IMG/VR virus record: IMGVR_UViG_3300028374_000073
Coordinates: 1-21,727 of that record
Direction: 5' to 3' (one strand)
Length of the DNA stretch: 21,727 nucleotides
DNA from: a virus
This document shows positions 15,392 through 21,727 of the stretch, piece by piece. Both the position numbers and the translations under genes were made by a program. Below the pieces are notes generated by a model. It did no database searches, had not been told where the DNA came from, and saw only the letters and a list, made by a program, of their open reading frames with translations. The first letter of the stretch is position 1. Each line of letters starts with the position of its first letter.

Positions 15392-16081
15392 CTAGCCTCT
15401 ATTTAGTTTTTGCTTCTCTTCAATCTGTTTCATAAGGTTTATAGCATCTTTGCTACGACCAGTACGCAACGGATTGGGAAGCTTGTCTTCATGTTGGTTA
15501 TACTGAAGTGCTTCAGTATTAACTGAAGAGGTACCAAATCCACTAGTGCTAGCTTGCTTAGGCTTGAGGCCGATCAGGTTATTGAATGCTTCGACGCTGT
15601 TAGCGGCTACACCCAATAAGAAGTCTTTGCTCACGTTAAGCTCTTTAGCTTTAGTGTTAAGTAGTTCCTCGGTCTTATCTCCATGAACTGCTGCAACACC
15701 CTCAATAGCTTTACGCTTGTTTTGATCTTGAGTAGCTGCTTCGTTCTCTGCAGACATACGACGCCGGAATTCTTCATACATTGAATCCAAATCAACGGCA
15801 TCGGCTCTGGCAGCATCAGACTCTTGCACTTCAGTGGTCGCTGGGGCTGGGTCTCTAGGCTTGCCATAGTTCTTAATTAGGTCTTCCATCCTTTCTTTCT
15901 CCGTCTTGAGGTTTTGATTTTCTTGCTCTAGGGTTTGGATATGCTCTTGGGCATGAGCCGCACCTTTGAGTGCCTCTTCTGGAGAAGTATACTTAGGCTC
16001 TCCACTAGTATTAACAATGGATTGCAACAAAGTATCTAGTTCAGATGGTTGTTCAGTGGTTTCCACGGCTTGGTCAGTCAT
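15392..16081 (-). CDS. Capsid scaffolding protein
   Basis: This 229-residue protein is highly charged, with no cysteine and few aromatics. Residues 40-72 form a clear heptad coiled coil (HIQTLEQENQNLKTEKERME). A second helical stretch, Arg/Lys/Glu-rich, lies around 104-150. The C-terminus is basic and Gln/Lys-rich (NLMKQIEEKQKLNRG), as in scaffolds whose tail binds the capsid protein. It directly precedes the major capsid gene. It is the first gene after the strong sigma-70 promoter, with GAGGA 5 bases before ATG at 16081. A roughly 37-base leader is implied. Confidence 0.82.
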   Translation of the reverse strand: MTDQAVETTEQPSELDTLLQSIVNTSGEPKYTSPEEALKGAAHAQEHIQTLEQENQNLKTEKERMEDLIKNYGKPRDPAPATTEVQESDAARADAVDLDSMYEEFRRRMSAENEAATQDQNKRKAIEGVAAVHGDKTEELLNTKAKELNVSKDFLLGVAANSVEAFNNLIGLKPKQASTSGFGTSSVNTEALQYNQHEDKLPNPLRTGRSKDAINLMKQIEEKQKLNRG

Positions 16082-16124
16082 GTAAATCCTCGTTTATTAA
16101 TGTAAATGTATTACTTATGAAGGT

Positions 16125-16153
16125 ATTATACCATATTCTTAATAAGAAGTCAA
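16125..16153 (-). promoter_or_regulatory. Sigma-70 promoter of the scaffold-capsid cassette
   Basis: On the minus strand the -35 TTGACT (16148-16153) is followed by a 17-base spacer and a perfect -10 TATAAT (16125-16130), preceded by TGG, an extended -10. Spacing and both boxes are near-consensus for the housekeeping sigma factor. The start would fall near 16118, about 37 bases before the scaffold ATG. The -35 box overlaps the end of the upstream 83-residue gene. Confidence 0.88.
16136..16148. promoter_or_regulatory. Palindrome inside the promoter spacer, possible operator
   Basis: TTCTTA and TAAGAA flank a single central base, a perfect 13-base inverted repeat between the -35 and -10 boxes. 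A regulator bound here would block the promoter. It is AT-rich and short, so chance or coding constraint (it covers the stop of the 83-residue gene) could also explain it. Confidence 0.35.
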
Positions 16154-16390
16154 GCCTTTTAACAAACTTTTTACTTCCTTGTATGCTTTAATCTTTCCCA
16201 TGATGTACGCATGTTCGTGGCTCCAGTCTCCTGTAAAGGATTCCCTTCCTAGGGCTAGTGTAAGCTCAGCTTCAATCATGGAGTTAAGTATATTATCCTC
16301 CTTATCAAATACCATACTAGAGCTATTTAGTACTTTTTCAAATTCTTCCTTAGCTTTGCCTTCAAGCCCACTAACCCATTGGTGTTTCAT
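16139..16390 (-). CDS. Small protein between portal and scaffold, unknown function
   Basis: This is an 83-residue, mostly helical, charged protein; residues about 10-50 are Glu/Lys-rich and 60-83 form an amphipathic helix. It is not recognised. The start ATG at 16390 is in an ATGA overlap with the portal gene, so it is coupled to portal translation. Its last codons hold the -35 box and spacer of the capsid promoter. Small helical proteins between portal and scaffold may be assembly factors, but that is only inference. Confidence 0.65.
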   Translation of the reverse strand: MKHQWVSGLEGKAKEEFEKVLNSSSMVFDKEDNILNSMIEAELTLALGRESFTGDWSHEHAYIMGKIKAYKEVKSLLKGLTSY

Positions 16391-18141
16391 TCTATAATTT
16401 CCCCTGTGTTAGTTACACCGCTTTCAGCAGATAGGTCTTCTTGTACACTAGAAGACGTACGCTGCATATCAGCTTCTTCAAATACAGCTTGATTCTTTTT
16501 AAACAAACCATAGCGCTCGATGTTGAGCAAGTCTTCTACCATATTAGCCAGAGCTGTTGTATCTGTGTGCTTCTCTAGTACCTGTCCTATACGACTATTC
16601 ATAATACCGTTAAGGTTTTGGAATGTCTGTGCCTGTGCTGCAAAGTGCCTAGCACCAATAGGGCGGATGGTTCCTTTAGCAGTAATGTCTTCCTTCGTAA
16701 CTGATACCAATGTCATGGCACCAATGTCATCATCCATTACACGAGCATAGTCTACCGCATCCATGTTCCTGCGGCTCTGTTCTAAGTAATCGTTAAGGAT
16801 AGGTTCCATTAGAAGTATTTCAAAAGTAGTAATCTTCTCTTGGAATATACGACCTGCTGCAGTCATTAGAGCAGACACTTCAAGTGCAGTCTTCTCTCCG
16901 GGAGTACGTATTCCCATAGCTTCCCTAGGAGCACCAGCATACTCTTCCATCTTCTGTTCTAGAGTACTGATCAGAAAGTCTGCGTTAAGAGCCTGGGTAT
17001 CAGGCACTAGCATTTCAACACTGCCTTCTGTCAGATCAATCTGAACACCCGGTGCCCATGTGAAATCATCTACAATACCTTTACGTACAATAGGAGGGTA
17101 CGCAATAAGATCAAATACGTCTGCCTTCATATTCTCAAGGTGGTCAATACGATACTGCATACCTACTAGGTTATCAAGTGGTCCCATACCCCACAGGTTA
17201 TCAGGGCGCAGACGCCATGTTACGTGACGTACTGTGCCGCCAGTAAACCAGCTAGGTATCTTACGATTACTAACTACCTTGCTCCTATCAATGACTGTTA
17301 TCTCCACATCTTCTAGGAGTTCGCCTGTATCTGGATCGTGCATAGTGCCTTCAAAGGTAAGTATCTCTACTAGGTTAGAAGTGTAGTAGTCATACAGGCT
17401 ACCAAAGCCATCAGCCACCATGCCATCTTGTTTATTGAAGTCCTCTTTCTTAATCATAGATGCTCGGCTACGAGTATCAAGTGCTGCTTCTAACGATTGG
17501 TATAGTTCCGAGTCTTGCGGTATTGTCTTTTGCATGACTTTGATTTCGCCAATGCTCTTGAGTGTCCTAACGATTGTCGGCGATTGTGCAAATGTTGCAG
17601 CACGTGGATCAAACACGATATCGTTAGGAGAAATACGAACCACACGAGGACCGATGTATCCCGGCACCACTTCACCACTCTCAAGAATTTTCTCTTCGTG
17701 GACATACTCCACCTTAGCAAAGGCGTTGCCATAGTCAATGAAATCTAACAGCAGTTGTGATGTTACTGTACGAAGCCCGCTCTCTCGTGTCTTGTTAGAC
17801 ATGTAGGCTTCAATGTACCTACGCTTCTCTAGTTCAGCATCTTCTTCTGTGTGTCCCTGCCATGATAACCAGTTGTCATTAGGAAACAACGCGGATAAGT
17901 AGTTAGCGTGTAAGTTATCCCTGATCTGGCACAGCTTAGGTAAAGTAGTTGAGTTGCCCCATCCGTTAGTACGGTTACTGGTAGTTGATGTATCTGTAGC
18001 AAAGATGTAGTTTCGTAGTTCTTTTTTCTCTCGAAGCCATGGGTCTCTGCTAGAATTAAAATTATCCCACATCAAAGAAACAGACTTAGCTATCCCATCA
18101 GGGTTTGTAATATATTTAATTTCTGCTACTGTACCTGCCAT
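16387..18141 (-). CDS. Portal protein
   Basis: This protein (584 residues) forms the dodecameric portal at one capsid vertex, where DNA is packaged and the tail attached. It follows the large terminase with a TAATG overlap and has a strong ribosome binding site, GGAGGT, 8 bases before ATG at 18141. Landmarks typical of podovirus portals are the N-terminal helical part with RDNLHANYLSALFPNDNW and the segment SPNDIVFDPRA. Also seen are the WRLRPDNLWGMGPLDNLVGM segment, the PREAMGIRTPGEKTALEVS region, and a helical C-terminus ending in an acidic tail. Length fits the family. Confidence 0.9.
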   Translation of the reverse strand: MAGTVAEIKYITNPDGIAKSVSLMWDNFNSSRDPWLREKKELRNYIFATDTSTTSNRTNGWGNSTTLPKLCQIRDNLHANYLSALFPNDNWLSWQGHTEEDAELEKRRYIEAYMSNKTRESGLRTVTSQLLLDFIDYGNAFAKVEYVHEEKILESGEVVPGYIGPRVVRISPNDIVFDPRAATFAQSPTIVRTLKSIGEIKVMQKTIPQDSELYQSLEAALDTRSRASMIKKEDFNKQDGMVADGFGSLYDYYTSNLVEILTFEGTMHDPDTGELLEDVEITVIDRSKVVSNRKIPSWFTGGTVRHVTWRLRPDNLWGMGPLDNLVGMQYRIDHLENMKADVFDLIAYPPIVRKGIVDDFTWAPGVQIDLTEGSVEMLVPDTQALNADFLISTLEQKMEEYAGAPREAMGIRTPGEKTALEVSALMTAAGRIFQEKITTFEILLMEPILNDYLEQSRRNMDAVDYARVMDDDIGAMTLVSVTKEDITAKGTIRPIGARHFAAQAQTFQNLNGIMNSRIGQVLEKHTDTTALANMVEDLLNIERYGLFKKNQAVFEEADMQRTSSSVQEDLSAESGVTNTGEIIE

Positions 18142-19667
18142 TAGCAGACACCTCCAAATCTTGAATTAAATTGAATAACGTTACTCTTATCTTCTATCCT
18201 ACGTTTGGCAGGAGGTATAGCAATCTCTACTGCACAAGCTAAGGCATCTTTTATATCATCGTGTGCTGGCCTAGCCAATACAAGTTCTTCTTCTAGTATG
18301 TTAGTGTATCCGCCTTTGCGGTGCCATATGGTGCTGTTATCATAGCGAGGCTCTAGTACAGCTGCAATACGTTCTAGCTTGTTACCATCGTTACGCGTAG
18401 GCCTATGCTTGTCGATAGATAAAGAGTTGCCGTTCTTACGTATCCTATCTGCTAAGTCATTAGCAATAATATCCTGTGCTATACTAACCTCTGTACGTAA
18501 CTTCCTAAATCCCCACTTACTGTGCATGGCTACTGCATGATCATAATACTCATTAATCTTGTTTGTCTTAAACCTGTCTATATCTAATACGTATATGTCA
18601 CCACTAGAGTCTATACCTATAACTACAATAGCTGTGAAGTCAGCAGTCTTGGCTATAGAAAATGCAAAGTCAATCGCAGCGTATACATTAAGAGCCTGGC
18701 CATTGTACTGCCACTTGCCCATGTCGTGTGTCAAGTACTTCTCATTGTAATACTGAAACTTATCATGAGACAGGCGGTGGCTTTCTGGATCGTTAGGCTG
18801 TTGGTAGTACTGTGCATAGAACTGCGTCCTATCTAGGTACTTAGCTTTCTTACGTGCCAGTTCTTTGTTATCAAAACCAAATACCTTGCCATCAGCTCTT
18901 GCTTCTTTTGGCCACAAGTATAGACCATCAGTCTCTACAATCTCAGTCTTGAACTCGTACACGCTAACTGAATCTATGATTTCACCTGCATCATTAAAGA
19001 CTTCTTCCTTCATATTAATCAGGTCGTCATAGATATCCAATGGGTGATAGCGTGTTCCTACTACAGTCTCTGACGCACCTGTAGTTTCGATAGAAGCTAG
19101 TTGTGAATACTGGTCCCTAACACTGCGCCTGCCTTCCTCTGTGTAGGCGTTCTTCGGAACTACCATGTCATCTAGAAACACATCAGTTGCGTGAAACCCT
19201 GTGATGTTAGTAGTAAGCCCTGCAGCAAATACTGTAGAGTCACGTACACCTTCTGCTTTACGACGAGGATCGTCTACACATATCTCTACGTTGGTCCAAC
19301 GCTCTCTCTTACCCTCATCGCGGTTAACCATACTAGGCCAATAGTAAAGATATATGTCACTAGTTATAATGTCTTTAATAGCCTTCAACTGTTTCTCAGC
19401 TAAGCTTGATGTAGCTGACAGATACAGAATAGTCTTTGTTGGATCTTTTGTAATAAGCCAAGCAGCTTTAACAGCAGCACAGTGGGACTTTTGGTGATCG
19501 CGTGGAAGAAGAAGACCTGTGTTGTCAATTCCTTTATCTGTACAGTCCATCCACCAACGGAATATATCTTTATGAATATCACCATATACCCGATGAGGCA
19601 AGACAAGACAAGCAAAAGTGTAAAGATCACTCTCAGCTGCTTCTCTTATCTCTGTCCTTTTACTCAT
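18141..19667 (-). CDS. terL: Terminase large subunit
   Basis: This packaging motor (508 residues) has an N-terminal ATPase and a C-terminal nuclease. The deviant Walker A is LPRDHQKSH (54-62). Walker B is VFLDD (163-167), with the catalytic carboxylate at the end. GTRYHP (204-209) is the coupling motif. The RNase H-like nuclease shows D333 in AIDFAF, E393 in RTEVS and D474 in DDIKDALA, the three acidic residues that bind metal. Length is typical of podovirus terminases. It is coupled to the small terminase by an ATGA overlap (19664-19667). Confidence 0.95.
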   Translation of the reverse strand: MSKRTEIREAAESDLYTFACLVLPHRVYGDIHKDIFRWWMDCTDKGIDNTGLLLPRDHQKSHCAAVKAAWLITKDPTKTILYLSATSSLAEKQLKAIKDIITSDIYLYYWPSMVNRDEGKRERWTNVEICVDDPRRKAEGVRDSTVFAAGLTTNITGFHATDVFLDDMVVPKNAYTEEGRRSVRDQYSQLASIETTGASETVVGTRYHPLDIYDDLINMKEEVFNDAGEIIDSVSVYEFKTEIVETDGLYLWPKEARADGKVFGFDNKELARKKAKYLDRTQFYAQYYQQPNDPESHRLSHDKFQYYNEKYLTHDMGKWQYNGQALNVYAAIDFAFSIAKTADFTAIVVIGIDSSGDIYVLDIDRFKTNKINEYYDHAVAMHSKWGFRKLRTEVSIAQDIIANDLADRIRKNGNSLSIDKHRPTRNDGNKLERIAAVLEPRYDNSTIWHRKGGYTNILEEELVLARPAHDDIKDALACAVEIAIPPAKRRIEDKSNVIQFNSRFGGVC

Positions 19668-20179
19668 TGAAGCTCCCTAATTCTTTTGTAATCATCATCC
19701 AAACGAGTTGCCTCTGCAGCTGCTTGTTTAAGATATCCTTGCTTCTCTTCTTTACTTGGGCGGCCTCGTTCTTTAACGCTTTTACCTAGCTCCCATGACT
19801 TATCAGCTAAGTACTTAACAGCCCTATGATCTCCTTCAGCTGCGTGCTCTTCCATGCGTTTAAAGTTACGACTCCGTATCTTCATTGCTAGTTCTACCCG
19901 CCACTCCTCTACCCACGCTTTGAGTAGAGGGCTATCACAGATACGCTGCCAGTGCCTCCAACTATCAAAGTATTTCTTAGCAAAGTTGTACTCATGTATG
20001 TCTTCCATCTCTACATATAACCTACCCAGAGAATATACAGTACGTCCGTTGTCAAGTACCTTGTCGTTATCAGTAAGTGTATACACAGCAGCAGAGCTAT
20101 CCCAACCATTAAGTTCTAGGAATAGTTTCTGTGTGTACAGCTGCCCACCGGATGCTTTTAACATTGCTTTGTCTATCAT
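19664..20179 (-). CDS. terS: Terminase small subunit candidate
   Basis: This is a 171-residue protein located just before the large terminase and overlapping it by 4 bases, the usual place of the DNA-recognition subunit. It is helical, with a basic central region (about 112-123, MKIRSRNFKRME). Its end has a GRPSKEEK linker followed by a long charged helix, a pattern common in small terminase C-termini that contact the large subunit. No helix-turn-helix is obvious. The start is ATG at 20179, with GGAG about 6 bases upstream. The call rests mainly on context. Confidence 0.72.
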   Translation of the reverse strand: MIDKAMLKASGGQLYTQKLFLELNGWDSSAAVYTLTDNDKVLDNGRTVYSLGRLYVEMEDIHEYNFAKKYFDSWRHWQRICDSPLLKAWVEEWRVELAMKIRSRNFKRMEEHAAEGDHRAVKYLADKSWELGKSVKERGRPSKEEKQGYLKQAAAEATRLDDDYKRIRELQ

Positions 20180-20215
20180 GTGTTACTCCAATACACCACA
20201 GCCGCTTGCACTTCC

Positions 20216-20710
20216 TCAAGAATGAGTTTCAACATAGTCATCAAACTCCTCTTTTAGTGCATCGAATTTCTGGTTAACCTCTTGTAAGGCTTTAATCAGG
20301 GGACCAATCAATTCATCGTAGCCTATACTCAAAACGTCTTCACCACCTGACACTTTATGGTCTTGGTAACCACCGAAATCAATTCCACTCTCTGCGATTA
20401 CTTCAGCGACTTCCTGAGCAATTACCCCGTGGTGATATCTACTACGTTTATGCGTTCCGTCATGTATAAGGTTTTCGTGTTTTACCGCGATCAACCACTC
20501 AGCACAATCATTTTCATACTGAGATAGTGCCAACTCATGCGCTTGAATATCTTGTTCTGTTGCATCATCTTTCAACGGTTCAGGTTCGGTAGGGGCATCG
20601 GGCTTGTAATCATCACGTAGATCCCAACGGTAGTCCACCGGACGTAGGGCAGTAATAAAATCTAACCCCAGTATCGTATCTCTCACGTCTGCTTTATCAC
20701 GCAAATCAGA
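20216..20710 (-). other. Peptidase_S74 intramolecular chaperone domain, predicted self-cleavage boundary
   Basis: The conserved Ser-Asp of RSDLRDK is encoded at 20705-20710 (Ser codon 20708-20710), the site used by S74 fibers for autocleavage just before Ser. Cleavage would release about 164 residues. Between the first block (DFITALRPVDYRWD) and the HHGVIAQEV block lies an acidic segment of about 60 residues. The domain ends in an IKALQEVNQKFDALKEEF coiled coil, suited to trimerisation. Confidence 0.75.
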
Positions 20711-21727
20711 GCGATCTTGGACTGTACCATATACATACGTTGTAGTGCCACTGTTACCAAGCTGAACTTGGTCTGAGGCTGTTACTTGAGCGTCACTGCC
20801 AAAGCCTGATGTGTTGTTGTAACTTGTGTTGGAAGCCAGTGCTTCATGGCCAGTGGCTGTGTTACTGTGCCCTGTTGTGTTGGAATACAGTGCGTTCCTG
20901 CCAGAGGCGGTGTTAGTGTCCCCTGTTGTATTGGAGCGTAGTGCGTCATAGCCGTGGGCTGTGTTTCTTATCCCTGTTGTGTTGGAAAACAGTGCGGCAT
21001 AGCCGGTGGCTGTGTTACTGCCTCCTGTTGTGTTGGAAAACAGTGCGGCAAAGCCGGTGGCTGTGTTTCTTATCCCTGTTGTGTTGTCACGTAGTGCTCG
21101 ATAGCCGGTGGCTGTGTTATTGATACCTGTTGTGTTGGAATACAGTGCTTCATAGCCGTTGGCTGTGTTGTTGTCGCCGTCTGTGTTGGAAAACAGTGCG
21201 GCATAGCCGGCGGCTACGTTACCGTCCCCGTCTGCGTTGGAAAACAGTGCGGCAAAGCCGGCGGCTGTGTTTCTTATCCCTGTTGTGTTGTCACGTAGTG
21301 CTCGATAGCCGGTGGCTGTGTTATTGATACCTGTTGTGTTGGAATACAGTGCTTCATAGCCGTTGGCTGTGTTGTTGTCGCCGTCTGTGTTGGAAAACAG
21401 TGCGTTATAGCCGTTGGCTGTGTTTCTGCTACCGGTTGTGTTGAAAACCAGTGCGTCATAGCCGTGGGCTGTGTTATAGTTCCCTGTTGTGTTGTCACGT
21501 AGTGCTTGGTAGCCGTTGGCGGTGTTTTGAATCCCTTCTGTGTTGGAAAGCAGTGCGTAATAGCCGGTGGCTGTGTTACTATAACCTGTTGTATTGGAGC
21601 GTAGTGCGTCATAGCCGTGGGCTGTGTTTCTTATCCCTGTTGTGTTGGAACTTAGGGATTGAGTGCCATAGCTAGTATTACTAGACACCCCACCCCCGCC
21701 ATAATATGTGATCTCGCCAGTAAACCC
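20216..21727 (-). CDS. Tail fiber with tandem repeats and S74 self-cleaving chaperone domain (5' end outside window)
   Basis: The frame runs open to the right edge: 503 codons before the stop, including 13 upstream of the GTG at 21688 that read into a Gly-rich stretch (TYYGGGGV). The true start is therefore outside the window. Sixteen tandem 17-residue repeats of the form SNTTG-x-x-NTA-x-GY-x-AL follow. They resemble beta-helical or trimeric shaft repeats of phage fibers. The C-terminus is an intramolecular chaperone of the Peptidase_S74 family (RSDLRDK, then a HHGVIAQEVAEV block) ending in a short coiled coil. Such fibers trimerise, cut themselves before the Ser of the RSD motif, and then release the chaperone. 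It sits upstream of the terminase genes, 36 bases apart. It is the likely host-recognition protein. Confidence 0.85.
   Translation of the reverse strand, partial: GFTGEITYYGGGGVSSNTSYGTQSLSSNTTGIRNTAHGYDALRSNTTGYSNTATGYYALLSNTEGIQNTANGYQALRDNTTGNYNTAHGYDALVFNTTGSRNTANGYNALFSNTDGDNNTANGYEALYSNTTGINNTATGYRALRDNTTGIRNTAAGFAALFSNADGDGNVAAGYAALFSNTDGDNNTANGYEALYSNTTGINNTATGYRALRDNTTGIRNTATGFAALFSNTTGGSNTATGYAALFSNTTGIRNTAHGYDALRSNTTGDTNTASGRNALYSNTTGHSNTATGHEALASNTSYNNTSGFGSDAQVTASDQVQLGNSGTTTYVYGTVQDRSDLRDKADVRDTILGLDFITALRPVDYRWDLRDDYKPDAPTEPEPLKDDATEQDIQAHELALSQYENDCAEWLIAVKHENLIHDGTHKRSRYHHGVIAQEVAEVIAESGIDFGGYQDHKVSGGEDVLSIGYDELIGPLIKALQEVNQKFDALKEEFDDYVETHS
20834..21649 (-). repeat. 51-base tandem repeat array, 16 units, in the tail fiber shaft
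   Basis: Sixteen in-frame 51-base units encode 17-residue repeats. Conserved positions are Asn-Thr at 2-3, Gly at 5, Asn-Thr-Ala at 8-10, Gly at 12 and Ala-Leu at 15-16. The first and fourteenth units are identical over all 51 bases. Partial, decayed units flank the array on both sides (SNTSY at each end). Conservation at DNA level, not only protein level, suggests recent expansion or recombination. Confidence 0.9.
21032..21404 (-). repeat. Higher-order duplication inside the fiber array
   Basis: The 169 bases at 21032-21200 recur at 21236-21404, offset 204 bases (four units), with a single mismatch (21058 T versus 21262 C). This is a recent four-unit duplication or gene conversion within the array. 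Confidence 0.9.

Noticed and set aside
20926-21675. Several open frames on the plus strand and another minus-strand frame across the fiber repeats (Cys/Trp/Arg-rich or Thr/Gln/Pro-rich repeats)
   Set aside because: They arise because a 51-base repeat without stops in one phase is open in every copy. Composition is odd and no ribosome binding sites are seen. The S74 fiber frame explains the region.

Overview
The window looks like the late half of a double-stranded DNA tailed phage with a short tail (podovirus type) that infects a Gram-negative bacterium. Evidence for a phage is an uninterrupted virion block: S74 tail fiber, small and large terminase, portal, scaffold, major capsid protein, tail-tube proteins, large ejection proteins, holin-like protein and spanin-like protein. 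A spanin with a lipobox and a textbook sigma-70 promoter point to a Gram-negative host. I see no integrase, repressor, tRNA, rRNA, CRISPR array or insertion sequence. Base composition is moderately AT-rich, and the tetranucleotide CTAG is not avoided, which argues against an enteric host. The gene set recalls marine podoviruses of the SIO1/VpV262 kind, but that placement is inference.

Layout. At the left edge, two genes run rightward (+): the last 39 codons of a gene that may be the ribonucleotide reductase small subunit, then a compact class I ribonucleotide reductase large subunit (122-1807). They meet the end of a long leftward (-) late operon at a hairpin terminator (1810-1833). Everything from 1823 to the right edge is on the minus strand. 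In order of transcription (right to left) it holds: tail fiber (open at the right edge), small terminase, large terminase, portal, an 83-residue unknown, scaffold, major capsid, decoration-like protein, a fiber-like protein, tail-tube A-like protein, a 73-residue unknown, tail-tube B-like protein, three ejection (internal virion) proteins, a holin-like protein and a unimolecular-spanin-like lipoprotein. Gene packing is extreme: most junctions are ATGA/GTGA or TAATG overlaps, and no intergenic gap exceeds about 70 bases, so there is no unexplained non-coding stretch over 300 bases.

Regulation visible in the sequence. A near-consensus sigma-70 promoter (TTGACT, 17-base spacer, extended TATAAT) sits just upstream of the scaffold gene, with a 13-base palindrome inside its spacer. 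A strong intrinsic terminator lies just after the decoration-like gene. Together they frame a separately controlled capsid cassette of scaffold, capsid and decoration protein, much as T7 places a terminator after its capsid gene.

How the genes work together. The reductase feeds dNTP synthesis. Scaffold, capsid and portal build the procapsid, and the terminase packages DNA. Tail-tube proteins and the fiber complete the virion. The ejection proteins, one carrying a lytic transglycosylase domain, take the DNA through the cell wall. The holin-like and spanin-like genes end the operon for lysis. No free endolysin is in the window. The most notable sequence structure is a 16-copy, 51-base tandem repeat in the fiber gene, with near-identical higher-order duplications.
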